A stretch of 64,000 nt of DNA from positions 124,001-188,000 of the forward strand of contig MU266339.1 of assembly GCA_021014945.1 (NCBI GenBank), given 5' to 3'. Shown here one piece after another: positions 1 through 12,900 of this stretch; the first letter of the stretch is position 1, and every line of letters starts with the position of its first letter. Both the position numbers and the translations under genes were made by a program. The notes under the pieces are model-generated. The model worked only from the letters and a program-made list of their open reading frames with translations. It did not search any database and was not told where the DNA came from. This stretch comes from Leucogyrophana mollusca (lineage: Eukaryota > Basidiomycota > Agaricomycetes > Boletales).

Positions 1-475
1 ATCAATCTTAACCGGCATCAGTTAAATTCGTTGAATATAAAAACAATGTCTCAGACCATGCGACAAGGAAGATCGATCTTTCTGCAGACGCGTTGCACGT
101 CTTCCCAGTCCTTTTCCCATTCGCAGCCCTGGTCAGAGCCAGATTCGTCGCGGGTGTCCCAGTTGCGCATGAAAACTGCCGAGAGATCATAGTCCTGTGA
201 CAGAGTCGGACTAACAGATATGATGCTGGATCTCCAATACTTACATTGTGGGCCAGCAGCTGGGCGGTCACCGACGAGTCTACTCCTCCGGACATGGCGA
301 CCACCACTTAAATTACCACCATGGGTACCAGGGTATTAGCAAGAAATCCGGGCGGATACGCCGTAAAGATACCTTTGTCGCCTTTCTTTGGGACGAGGGT
401 AGCATGGGTGTAGTATCGTCGAACCTTTGCCTTGCTGAGGAAATGACATCGACGCGACCAAAATGTCACAGACAT
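1..475 (-). CDS. MTU1: Mitochondrial tRNA-specific 2-thiouridylase, N-terminal part (cut by window edge)
   Basis: ATP-dependent enzyme that puts the 2-thio group on wobble uridine-34 of mitochondrial tRNAs (bacterial MnmA, yeast Slm3, human TRMU). The first exon starts at ATG 475 and is rich in Arg, Ser and Lys (SRRCHFLSKAKVRRYY), as expected for a mitochondrial import sequence. An intron starting GTATCT and ending TTTAAG at about 308 joins it in frame to VVVAMSGGVDSSV, the PP-loop ATP-binding motif typical of MnmA. A second intron (GTAAGT...GTCACAG, about 185-245) leads to DYDLSAVFMRNWDTRDE and CEWEKDWEDVQRVC, also typical of the family. A third intron begins near position 56 and would join an exon starting I-D-L. 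The rest lies beyond the left edge. A longer reading frame to 505 begins with TTG, not ATG, so I chose 475. It is divergent from ELP3. Confidence 0.9.
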
Positions 476-647
476 GATTCCGAAGAGTGTGACACGGAAT
501 GGCAAAATTTGGTGTGACCCGACGACGTGACATGAGATCGGTCACTTCATCCACCAGCACCAGTGGCAGTGACTGGAAGGGAATCAGTCATACTCAATCA
601 TCTGGAGATAAGAACAGTGACATATCCCTGCTTCCCGACGCTCAGCT
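476..647. promoter_or_regulatory. Bidirectional MTU1/ELP3 promoter with GTGAC motifs
   Basis: Only 172 bp separate the two divergent start codons. A GTGAC/GTCAC core occurs as GTGTGACAC (487-495), GTGTGACC (512-519), CGTGACA (526-532), GGTCAC (540-545) and AGTGACT (568-574). The same core is clustered upstream of the CENP-C gene and of the PWWP-like gene. No clear TATA box is seen. That these are protein-binding sites is inference. Confidence 0.5.
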
Positions 648-2859
<2,212 letters not shown>

Positions 2860-2907
2860 CAAAAGCTAATGTTACACATATATTCTACCTATCTTGTATT
2901 CCACGGC

Positions 2908-4050
2908 TTAACTTCCAGACTGCTCCCCCATCACCAAAGTGTGGAAATTAGGAAACACGAGCTCCTCTTCGACGGTCTTTCGTATCACATCCTGTATAAA
3001 CCTCTCCACCCGTGACACGTTCTTCAGAACGTGCTTATCCGCCTGCCCGATCTCGCTCTCGATGAGGATCGACGGCAGCAGCCGTTGACCGACAGGGAGA
3101 GGCTTACCATCCCGCTTCCCCGCGTCTTCATCTAGATCCGGAGGTGTGCTGCTTTGACTCCGCTCGCGTCTACACGCAGGCCCGTACGGATCCATCTCAT
3201 CCAGCACGCAAAGATGAACGCGCCCCCTCGAGCCTTCGTACGCGACGGCAATTTCTCCGGTGAAGACGAGCCCCGTGACGGAGAGCTTGATGGGGAGGGA
3301 CATGAACGACGGGGAGGGGTAGTTGATGAGGAGAGATGTCGTGATTGTCAGGCGGAGATTGGAGTGCCAGTTTAGGTGGAGGTGTAGCTGGATATTGGGG
3401 CGGGTCTGATCTGGGGGTGGTGGCGGAGGGGAAGGCGAGGGCTCTGATGGGGTGGCAGAATTTACGGGGGGCGGTGGGGGTCTGCGATTGAATGCAGGAA
3501 ATGGGTCGAGCGGCGTGGAGAGAGGCGTGCGGTAGAACGACGGGGCGGGCCGTCCCGGACCTGCTGACGGCCGGAAGTCACCCAGGCCAGGAACGCTCAT
3601 CGCCATCGAGCCACCACTCCAGAAATCGCGCGGCGACCCAGGGTGCAACGATGGCGTCGACGCAAAAAGGTCCACATTCGGGCTGCGACCATAGCGGATG
3701 TGGGGAGGAAGATGATGATACGCGGGGCCGTCCTCTGCCAGCCCGCGACGCGCCGCCTTCCGTGAGACCCATTCGAACCCGTCCTCGTCCTCCTCAGCGC
3801 CTTCTGTCACTTTAACGTCGTTTTCCTCCGAGGATTCGTCATCGGAGTCGGCTTCGAGGAAGTCGCGGTAGATGTCACGCAGATCGACGAGCTCAACGTC
3901 TGGGGCTGCAGTGCCAAAGTCTAGGGATGTTATTTCGACTGGCCCGATGAAGGACGGGCGAGGAGTATTGACGAGCTGTTTATTGAGGATGTCCACTAGG
4001 GAGTTGGCCAGGGAGGAGTCTAGCTTGAGCCATTCGAGGTCAATCGACAT
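2908..4050 (-). CDS. MDM12: Mitochondrial distribution and morphology protein 12 (ERMES subunit)
   Basis: Mdm12 is the cytosolic SMP-domain subunit of the ER-mitochondria encounter structure; it bridges Mmm1 and Mdm34 and moves phospholipids between ER and mitochondria. The single-exon frame of 380 residues begins MSIDLEWLKLDSSLANSLVD and continues NTPRPSFIGPVEITSLDFG, the diagnostic SMP start. An acidic stretch (DSDDESSEENDVK) and a long Pro/Ser-rich insert (roughly residues 120-250, with runs of six prolines) interrupt the domain, as is common in basidiomycete Mdm12. The second half of the domain follows (LHLHLNWHSNLRLTITTSLL, PIKLSVTGLVFTGEIAVAY, PSILIESEIGQADKHVLKNV). I start at ATG 4050 because the open frame upstream does not resemble the family. 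It is tail to tail with ELP3 and head to head with the HYPK-like gene. Confidence 0.95.
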   Translation of the reverse strand: MSIDLEWLKLDSSLANSLVDILNKQLVNTPRPSFIGPVEITSLDFGTAAPDVELVDLRDIYRDFLEADSDDESSEENDVKVTEGAEEDEDGFEWVSRKAARRGLAEDGPAYHHLPPHIRYGRSPNVDLFASTPSLHPGSPRDFWSGGSMAMSVPGLGDFRPSAGPGRPAPSFYRTPLSTPLDPFPAFNRRPPPPPVNSATPSEPSPSPPPPPPDQTRPNIQLHLHLNWHSNLRLTITTSLLINYPSPSFMSLPIKLSVTGLVFTGEIAVAYEGSRGRVHLCVLDEMDPYGPACRRERSQSSTPPDLDEDAGKRDGKPLPVGQRLLPSILIESEIGQADKHVLKNVSRVERFIQDVIRKTVEEELVFPNFHTLVMGEQSGS

Positions 4051-4285
4051 GGCCTCTGACAAGTGCTCGTAATTATATGTTGCCCTTGAAAGTTGTAGAC
4101 ACCGAAATATAGACAAGGTGCTCACCGTCAAGAAGTATGTAACGTTGCTATCATTCACCTGTAAATTGTGGGTAACAAAAGTCAATAAACTTTGTTATAG
4201 TCTTGTGCTGTGTGAATGTAGGCCGGAAACTGCCGACTCCCCTCCACTCTCCAGCAGACAAGGCCTTCGATCAGTCAATTGCAGA

Positions 4286-4663
4286 ATGTACAACGGACGG
4301 CCAGAGCCAGAAGTCATCGCCAACGTACGACAGTCTCTCAAGGCGGAATCCACTTCTCACTGAAATACATCCCGCTAGTTCCATGATGGGCTGAGCTTCT
4401 CCAAGGGGAAACTCGAGGACGCTCTGCGGACTGTGGTCTTCGACAGGAAGGCGCCCAAATCGTTAAAAGACCCAACAGTCGTCAAGCGCGAGGACATTGA
4501 TGTTGTGGTGCGTGTCCGTATGATAGGCGGGGTGTGTGATTGCTGATGCGACAGGATGATTTAGGTCAATGAGTTTGAGATCACGCGCACGCAGGCGGAG
4601 AAGGCTCTTGGAGAGAACGGAGGAGACCTCACAAAGACACTTCGTGCGCTTGTGAATAGCTGA
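4286..4663 (+). CDS. HYPK: HYPK-like UBA-domain protein (NatA-associated)
   Basis: Small three-exon gene: 4286-4324, 4379-4507 and 4565-4663, 88 residues. Introns of 54 and 57 nt have GTACGA...GCTAG and GTGCGT...TTTAG ends, both phase 0. The product starts MYNGRPEPEVIANFHDGLS, then KGKLEDALRTVVFDRKAPKS, and ends with a UBA-like three-helix tail: VNEFEITRTQAEKALGENGG then DLTKTLRALVNS. Human HYPK has the same layout: charged N-terminus, short helix, UBA tail with an xxMEISRAAAERSLRE-type motif. HYPK binds and tunes the ribosome-bound N-terminal acetyltransferase NatA and acts as a nascent-chain chaperone. Each exon is too short to stand out as an open frame, so the gene is easily missed. The family assignment rests on the UBA tail; the start codon is less certain. 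Confidence 0.75.
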
Positions 4664-5376
4664 TATAGGATCTCAGAGCATACCATGATCGCCGTGTAAT
4701 CTGTTTTGCCTTAGATGACCACTGCATACTTGTAGGGTCACGGCGCCGCCAAGAATCGGACAAGTCGAATTGCTTGCGGACAATACATAGCGTCAAGCTA
4801 GCAATTGACGTGTTCCCTAGACGAACTGCCTGGCATGGCCCAGAACTCCTTGAAGCGGTTGCAATTCCTCAAGCCCTTCTGGTTCATCAAACCTCTCCCG
4901 GTCTCATAGCCTTCAAAGTATTGTGCATTCTCAGTCCAAGTGTGCGATGCAAGATATTACAGCCAACACCGAAAAATAATGCCAGCAAAGGGGTTACTCT
5001 ACCAAAGCTCAGCCGCCCAGAGGGGGTTTAAAACTATGTAACGAGCGAAGCCGTCAAGCAAATGTTCAACCAAAACCAAAAGAAACGAATGTAAAGAAAT
5101 ATAGAAAACGCACGATTGAACAATGCCAGGTAGCACATAACGACGAGCAAGCGGACGTTTCACCTTTAACTTTCGAATAGATTGGTTGTAGAAGAGTGGG
5201 ATGGCGATGTGTGGCTCTGGCGGAGGGTACTAAGAAAAGGGGGGTAGGTGCAGTGTAACTGTAGGTAGGTAGGTAGGATTGCGAAGGTCTAAAATCGGGG
5301 TATATCGGATCATCACGTTAGGGTCGTACGATAATAAAAGGCTTTGATTTCTTTGTGGGCATGCAGATAGGCGGTG
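4664..5376. other. Convergent intergenic region
   Basis: Lies between the ends of the HYPK-like gene and the transporter gene. It presumably holds both 3' untranslated regions. A short GTAG tandem (about 5263-5279, gtaggtaggtaggtagg) is the only repeat noticed. No coding region is supported. Confidence 0.5.
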
Positions 5377-6992
5377 TCACTGGCGCTCTTCGGGGCGAGG
5401 CGTCGGCGTGCGCGAGGGAAACGGCGAACCGTACGGTGCGTTGAGGTACCGCGACGTCGACTCCATGTCCGAGAAGTACTCGTTCTCCACAGGACTCCCT
5501 GGTTTGTCTGCGAGCCCGAGCGCAGATGCGATGGCTCGTGGGCTGCCGAATGGCGAGGACTTCTTCGGCGTGGGGAAGTGCCCGATGATTGGATCGTCCT
5601 TCCCCAGTGGCGTGCCAGGGAACGGCGTCGAGCTCCCTCCAGTCGAGATGATGCGCGGCTCCTGTGAAGGGGGCTGATTGTACATCGCCGTGGCAGCAAG
5701 CACCGTCGATGCGCCGATGACGAACGAGGGAGTGATGTGGAAGTCGAAGAGCACGACAGATGCGAGGAAGGAAAGGATTATGGAAAGGGATGTCGCGAAG
5801 CCCTTGAGGATATTATCTGAGTACTTGATCACGACGGCTGTGACGAGCCCGCCGAAGACTTGGATTGTGACAGTCGCCCAAGCCCAGCCGCCAAAGTGGC
5901 GGAAGAGGTCGTTGATGAAGCCGGTGGAGTGGGGTAGCGCGGGGGCGTAGAGGATGGGAAGGAGCGCGGGCAAGAGGGAGAATAGCGATAGCTGGACGTT
6001 GCGCACCCAGAGGTCAGCTTTTGAGCCCTTGAGAACCATCTCGAAATAGACGCCTGCGAGCCCAGATGTGAAGCATGCGGCCGTAACCGCACCAAAGCCC
6101 TTCAATGGGCTCATGATGTGGATGTGCAATGGGGCCGCGTCGTGCGCACTACCGACGCGTATCTCACGGTTCGAGCTGTTGGTAGCGGTCGTCTGTACTT
6201 GAACGATTCCAACACCGATGGCAAGGAAAAACAGAGAAAGCCATTTCGTAGACGTGAGCCGTTTACGGAGGAGGGCGACGGAGAACGCAGCGGTCGTCAG
6301 AATCTTCATCTGATAGGCGACCTGGAAGGAGGCGACGGGAAGATTGCCGATGGCAACGAACTGTAGCGAGTTTTGCACGACGTATAAGATAGCTGGGATG
6401 GACAGTTTCCAGCAATCAAGGCTAAAGATCTCGCTGCACACCTGGCGGAATGGCGCTGACCATGGGAAGAACGAGTGTATGACACCACCAAGCGTTTTCC
6501 GCGATGACCATGATACGTCAGCAGTATCTTTAGCCCTCCAGACCGCAACCACAAATGATATCGACCCTTTCAAAACCTCGCCGAGGAGAACTGCAGCGGC
6601 TGGTGAGTATGACAAGTGTGGTGGGGTGGACACCCTGGAGTAGTGCATAACGATCGAGAGAGCAGCGTTTTGCACGGCAAGGGTGACGAGACTTTGTTTG
6701 GGGATGGTACATGGTTAATGAGAATTCCAGGCAAAAGTTACGGCACTAGACAAGGGACGACTCACGAGACATATTTGAGGGGCATCCCGCAGATTGTGGG
6801 TCCTTGCGGGCTGCTGTCGTGGACAATGCCATTAACCGGAGCTTCGAGTATGATGCCCGGCGTCTTGCTTGATAGCCCATTAAGAGCTGCGGGTGGTAGC
6901 AAGGGTGCAAGCCGTGGACTGGGGGTCGTCATGCCTGAGATGTTGGATGATGATGGTACTGAGCGAACGGAAGGGTATGCGCGATGATACAT
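5377..6992 (-). CDS. UDP-galactose-type nucleotide-sugar transporter (SLC35A family)
   Basis: Two exons, 6766-6992 and 5377-6691, encode 513 residues. The family exchanges cytosolic nucleotide sugar for luminal UMP across the Golgi membrane. Recognised blocks are KYVSLVTLAVQNAALSIVMH, SPAAAVLLGEVLKGSISFVV, NSLQFVAIGNLPVASFQVAY, QMKILTTAAFSVALLRKRLT, GLAGVYFEMVLKGSKADLWV and VIKYSDNILKGFATSLSIIL. These match SLC35A2/A3 and fission yeast Gms1 in order. About ten hydrophobic helices are visible. The C-terminal tail of about 100 residues is Pro/Ser-rich (STPFPGTPLGKDDPIIGHF; SRTPTPRPEERQ) and probably cytosolic and phosphorylated. A longer frame to 7013 begins with GTG, so ATG 6992 is used. The exact sugar (UDP-galactose or UDP-GlcNAc) cannot be read from the sequence. 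Confidence 0.9.
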
Positions 6993-8515
6993 CTCGTTGG
7001 AGTGGGAGGGCACTGAGTCAAAGCTATTTTCAGGATTGTTCCGCTGAGAAACGAGCTAGTCTCGTACTTTTGCGCGTAGCGTCGCACGATGGTTCGTGCG
7101 GCTATGATTTAGCGTGGAGATGCACAGCTGGGAAGCGCGAGTTCGATGGCAAGAGCGTCAAGCTTCAGCACGTTGTGGGCTCGAGAAAAGAACCGGGTTG
7201 AATGTCTTGAAGAAAGAATAATTATTCCTTACGCATCAGCGCGGTTCCGGTTGGGGAAATTGGAAGGATATGTACCTTCCGATTCGTGCGCTGCAGGTCA
7301 GCAAGACAAAGTCAATGTCCGGGCGGTCGTTTTGGAAGGCAAAGGAAATGTCGTGAACAGAAAGATCCTTCGTGGCCGGGCTCAAAACTTTTGTGGTGCA
7401 AAGCACTGCAGCGTAGGAAAAAGAGGCGCGGACAGTACGCACGCGAAAAAGAAGGTTGAAGGGAAATCACGACTGTCGCCGCTTTCGGTCTCGGTAAACG
7501 TTTGTTGATCCACTTCTATTACACCATTCTACGTATTTATTGCAACCCCGTTTCCTACTGAAAGAAAAGCATGATACATCGCATCCGCAGCAGCATCGGC
7601 GTGCGTCGTGAACGAGGCAGTAACATTGACAATTTAACGTGCGGTCTGATCAACCCAGGCGCCGAGCCTTGGCAGACTAGCGTCTAGTGCCACCGTCGTC
7701 ACGACAGACTCGGCGTCAATCCACATCCATAAGCGATACACTTCCACAGAGACAGGACATGGTTGCAAAGAGTGCGGCCGAATCTACGAAGATGTTCGAG
7801 CCATCTCCGAAGCCTCCACACTCTCAAGACTATACCCTGCACAAAGCGCGATTATATCAGTAATCAACATCTGACAAAATAAAGCCCAAGCCATCGACGA
7901 ACACCTCAGCCTCGCCTTTAATTCCCCAACCACCTCCAACTGTCGTTGCGTAGCTCCGCAGAGACCACGCCGACACCCTCATTCAAACGAGGGACCCTTG
8001 CGGACGGGATGTGTTCTTTTACCAGGATTTTCTTCATCGGTGTTCGCCGCAGCACAAAATTCATACAGCACGAAACAAAACTCACGTTATCAATAGGCTA
8101 CATTCTACGTGAATGACATGGTAGGAAACTCCTGAATACAGTTTCAGAATGTAGGCATCTTCAGGTGATCCTGCGTCCTCGTCCCTCAACCAAAGGGAGG
8201 AACAATCAGCATAGATTGTTTTTAAGACGACCTGCTATGTCGGTCTTCGACGTTTGTCTGGACCATCCATCCTTCGGATTGCCGGAGCAGGAGGATAAAT
8301 AGTAATTTGGACGTCGTGGGTTTTGGGGATCACGGCGACGCGCTTGAAGATTATATAGTACTCCGCAAGTTGCCGGGCGGAGTTTTGAGATATCTCAATA
8401 GATAATTTTACCAATATCTAAATAATAAAATTTAACCTTTGGCAGTTCTTCTTCACCATCCTCTCTCTCCGATCCGTTTGGACAGCGCACGCGTTCTTCG
8501 TGGACTCAGGCTACT
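6993..8515. other. Divergent intergenic region, 1.5 kb
   Basis: Separates the transporter start from the MRP51 start and should hold both promoters. Open frames here (for example 7146-7508) look random. A stretch at 7750-7960 reads for about 30 codons in one frame (KECGRIYEDVRAISEAS) and could belong to a small spliced gene, but I found no start, family or convincing second exon. AT-rich sequence precedes MRP51 at about 8395-8435. Confidence 0.35.
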
Positions 8516-9754
8516 ATGACCGCGTCCTTAGCGGCATATGTGCCTAAAGTTACAACAGGCCCATCTCCTTTCTCCGCCCTCTTCAAGCAATCCAAATTCT
8601 CATCCTTCGACCCGCATATTGCCCAGGTATACACCACCTACGGCGGCGATGCCCACCGAGGAAACTGGGGCCTCAAACGACCCCTTCCACTCCGCCGCCG
8701 GGGCGCATACATCACCGTGAAGACGGTAGACTCACAGGAGAAACAGACGGAATGGAATTCTGCCGAAATGCAGGCATTGTGGATAAAGAACTGGGGAGAG
8801 TTAAAACTCGAAGCGGAGCGCGGTTCTAGCAATAGATTCGGGTCTGGGTCTACCCAGGCGCGTGAAGATGTACACTGGGTCGCAGACTCTGATTACGCGC
8901 CCAACAAGAGCCATCCCTCCACCTGGCGTTCGTCCATGGTGCCGAACATCCATGCCATGTCGAAGAAGGAGTTCCACGCGCATGTTGAGCGCACGCGCTC
9001 CGAGCGCGGGGATTTCTTCAAATACCTCCAGACGCACGATCTCGACAGCCTACGAGACAAGTCGTTCTACCAACTTGCCAACGGGCCACGGCGCCTGGCT
9101 TCGTGGCATGACGCATGGGAGAGAGAAAAGTCACAGAAGCGGCGCGTTGATGTACGCTCAAGGCAGATTGAAGAAGTTCCGCATCGCACGGCAGCACTGA
9201 GCTACTCGCACTACTCACCGCTGCAGACGTTCATCATGACGGAGCCTCGAAAAGGTCGGTTGATAGAAGAAGAAAGAGGGGACAAACAGTCGCTCACGCG
9301 CTATGTCGCGTCCTTCGCGGGGATGGGCGGGATTGTTCCAAAGGGAAGCGAGGGAATGACAAAGGTGATGGAGTGGGGCGACCCCAAGCAGACGGGAGAG
9401 ATGAAATTCCGTGCGCAGAGTGCGACGCTGCGGAAGGTGCCGGTCGTGGTGGGAAGCAAGCGGGAAGGGTTGAAGGCGACGACACTGGACCTTTACTTGC
9501 GGGAATGGGAAACGCCAATGCATCAGCGCACCAACACACACAGGCCGGGCACACGAGAGTATGTTAGTGCCCTTTCTGAGAAGGCGTGGGCTACTCCAAA
9601 CTCGAGGATGTCAATGACTGCTCCACGGAAGAATCGTGTCGATAATGCCGTATCGAGGGCCATGCAGGACCCAGGGTATCGGGAAAATGCTCTGGCTGCA
9701 TTGAACAGTTTGGTTGGGAGAAGAACGCAGGAGAGACCGAAGGGATCGTCTTGA
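8516..9754 (+). CDS. MRP51: 37S mitochondrial ribosomal protein Mrp51
   Basis: Single exon, 412 residues. Mrp51 is a fungal mitochondrial small-subunit protein (bS1m) needed for translation of mitochondrial mRNAs. The N-terminal block is characteristic: PSPFSALFKQSKFSSFDPHI, AQVYTTYGGDAHRGNWGLKR, PLPLRRRGAYITVKTVDSQE and TEWNSAEMQALWIKNW. A second conserved stretch is SMVPNIHAMSKKEFHAHVER. The rest is basic and poorly conserved, as usual. The first in-frame ATG (8516) is used; the N-terminus (MTASLAAYVPKVTTG) is compatible with mitochondrial import. It stands about 230 bp before UPF1 on the same strand. Confidence 0.9.
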   Translation: MTASLAAYVPKVTTGPSPFSALFKQSKFSSFDPHIAQVYTTYGGDAHRGNWGLKRPLPLRRRGAYITVKTVDSQEKQTEWNSAEMQALWIKNWGELKLEAERGSSNRFGSGSTQAREDVHWVADSDYAPNKSHPSTWRSSMVPNIHAMSKKEFHAHVERTRSERGDFFKYLQTHDLDSLRDKSFYQLANGPRRLASWHDAWEREKSQKRRVDVRSRQIEEVPHRTAALSYSHYSPLQTFIMTEPRKGRLIEEERGDKQSLTRYVASFAGMGGIVPKGSEGMTKVMEWGDPKQTGEMKFRAQSATLRKVPVVVGSKREGLKATTLDLYLREWETPMHQRTNTHRPGTREYVSALSEKAWATPNSRMSMTAPRKNRVDNAVSRAMQDPGYRENALAALNSLVGRRTQERPKGSS

Positions 9755-9985
9755 CCATTCGGCGTATGATTTCTAAATACTATTCTACATGCTCTTCCCT
9801 CGAGCACGGTTTGTGGGCCACTGGCAATGCCGCGCTCTGGATGTGAATTTGCACGAAATTTCTCGCCTATTTGGATATTTTCTCGCAATTTCCTCATAAA
9901 TCGCGAGCGTGAGAAATGCTACTGTTTTTGTGTTCGATCACAGGAGCTCACTCAGCAGACTCAACGCTTGCATTTGACTTTGACT

Positions 9986-12900
9986 ATGGACAGCTTTGAC
10001 AATTTCCAGTACGACTCGGCGTCGTCCTACGGTGGCGCCAACAGCGTAGTAGACGATAATTCGTCGGTTTATACGGCCAATACGAACACACGGACCCCAG
10101 TGGACCTGGAGAGCCTCTCCATTGTCGATGACCGTTCCCAAACGTCTTCCATCTCCAATGGCCACCATCACCACCACTCCGAACTGCACACCGGCGTGAT
10201 TGAGGAGGATTTCGACGGCGTACTTGATGATCTTAAGGATGAAGCTGCTGTAGATCTGCCGCCACACGCTTGCAGGTGAGTATCAGATCAACTTATCGTC
10301 GAGTCACGAGTCGGTACCGAGCTGATGGCCTGCCTTAGCTATTGCGGTATTCATGCCCCCGCATCTGTGGTCAAGTGTCTCGTCTGTTCGAAATGGTTCT
10401 GCAACTCTCGCGGGAACACTTCCGCATCGCATATCGTGAATCACCTTGTTCGCGCGAAGCACAAGGAGGTCATCCTGCACGCGGAGAGCCCGCTCGGTGA
10501 AACTACGCCTGAGTGCTATAACTGCGGAAGCAAGAATGTCTTCATGTTAGGTTTCATTCCCGCCAAGAGCGATACCGTGGTTGTCCTCTTGTGTCGGTAC
10601 GTACCCCCCAAGCTAAGCTAAGCGTTACGCGGCGATGCTTACCTGTCTTCATCACAGCCAACCGTGCGCTGCGGTAACCAAGGACATGTCCTGGAATGCG
10701 TCGCTCTGGGCACCCCTAATCGATGACCGCTCGTTCCTCTCGTGGTTGGTCAAGCCTCCGAGTGAGACTGAGCAACTTCGTTCCCGGCAAATCTCATTCA
10801 ACCAGATCAACCGTCTTGAGGACCTTTGGCGCGACAACGCTAACGCCACCCTCGCTGATCTTGAGAAGCCTGGAGTTGACGACGAGCCACAGTCGATCTT
10901 AGTGCACTACGAAGACGCGTACCAGTATCAGAACATCTTTGGTCCTCTCGTCAAGATCGAGGCGGACTACGACAAACGATTGAAGGAAAGTCAGACACAG
11001 ACCGATATCACGGTGCGGTGGGACTTGGGCCTGAATCAGAAACGAGTGGCGTGGTTCTGCCTCCCGAAGCTCGAGAGTGGAGAAGTGAGGCTCGCTGTCG
11101 GTGACGAGTTGAGGTTGAGGTACCAGGGTGAACTCCACAAGGCTTGGGACGGCGTAGGCCATGTCATTAAGATTCCTAACAGTGAGTGAATAGCTGACGC
11201 ATCAGGACCGCTCGATTAATCACCTTTTCTCAGATGTATCAGACGAAATCGGACTGGAGTTGCGGAGAACTGAAGGGGTTCCGTCCGAATGCACCCATAA
11301 CTTCGCGGCAGACTTCGTCTGGAAGTCGACGAGCTTCGACAGGATGCAGTTGGCCATGAAGACGTTTGCGGTGGACGAGAAGAGCGTCAACGGTTACATT
11401 GTACGTTCCTGCGGTCTTTACCATATACGCCAACTAACAGTAGTTTAGTATCATAAACTCCTCGGACACGAACTCGAACCTCAGGTCCTCCGGACCCAGA
11501 TGCCCAAACGTTTTTCCGCGCCAGGTCTCCCTGAGCTCAATCACTCGCAGATGTACGCCGTCAAGAGCGTCCTACAGAAACCCATCAGCTTGATCCAAGG
11601 TCCTCCAGGGACAGGCAAGACCGTCACCTCCGCCTCCATTGTGTACCATCTTGCAAAGATGAATCCGGGTCAGGTGCTCGTGTGCGCGCCCTCGAACGTA
11701 GCCGTCGACCAGCTGACGGAGAAGATCCACGCGACCGGCCTGAAGGTCGTGCGCCTGACGGCGAAGTCACGTGAGGCACTTGATTCGAGCGTCTCTTTCC
11801 TCACACTGCATCAGCAAGTCGCGAACAGCACCACGCACGTCGAGCTACAGAAGTTGATACAGCTTAAGAATGAGCAGGGGGAGTTGAGCTCGAACGACGA
11901 GAGGAAGTATAAGACGCTGATTAGGCAGTGCGAGAAGGAGATCTTGGGAGCGGCTGACGTGATTTGTTGCACTTGCGTTGGCGCGGGAGATCCCAGATTG
12001 AACAAGCTGAAGTTCAGAACCGTCCTGATCGATGAGGCGACGCAAGCAGCTGAACCAGGTTCGTTGGTCTCTTACCAGCCTTGTCTTCCCTACTGACAGT
12101 CATGACCAGAATGTATGATCCCTCTTGTACTTGGCTGCAAGCAGGTTGTCCTTGTCGGCGACCATCAGGTGAGGACGGCTGCCCCAGCCTCGGCCACATA
12201 CAACTAATTCTTCTTATTAGCAACTTGGTCCAGTAATCATGAACAAGAAAGCTGCGCGCGCAGGACTTACTCAGTCGCTTTTCGAGCGTCTTGTGCTTCT
12301 TGGTAACAGGCCCATCCGTCTGCAGGTCCAATACCGCATGCACCCATGCCTCTCAGAGTTTCCTTCGAACATGTTCTATGAGGGTACACTGCAAAATGGT
12401 GTCACTGCACCAGAGCGTCTGCGCAAGAACGTGGATTTCCCCTGGCCAGTCCCCGATACACCCATGTTTTTCTATCAGAACTTGGGCCAGGAGGAGATCT
12501 CGTCGAGTGGGACATCGTTCCTGAACAGGTACGCAAACACCTCATCCATGATATGGCCTGTTGCTGATCATGGCGTACAGAACGGAGGCTTCTAATGTCG
12601 AGAAGATTGTGACCAAGTTCTTCAAGTCCGGTGTTGTTCCTGCCCAGATTGGTGTCGTCACGCCATACGAGGGCCAGCGCTCGTACATCGTCAACTATAT
12701 GCAATTTAATGGCTCATTGAAGAAGGACCTTTACAAGGAGATCGAAGTGGCCAGTGTTGACGCATTCCAGGGCCGAGAGAAGGACTACATCATTCTCAGC
12801 TGCGTCAGGAGTAACGAGCATCAGGGTATCGGATTCTTGAACGACCCACGCCGCTTGAATGTTGCGCTCACGCGTGCGAAGTACGGTGTTGTCATCCTGG

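Noticed and set aside
7750..7960. Possible small spliced gene (KECGRIYEDVRAISEAS)
   Set aside because: No start codon, no second exon with a consistent phase, no family. Could be revisited with RNA data.
12014..12343. Minus-strand frame inside UPF1
   Set aside because: Out-of-frame shadow spanning UPF1 exons and introns; no family resemblance.
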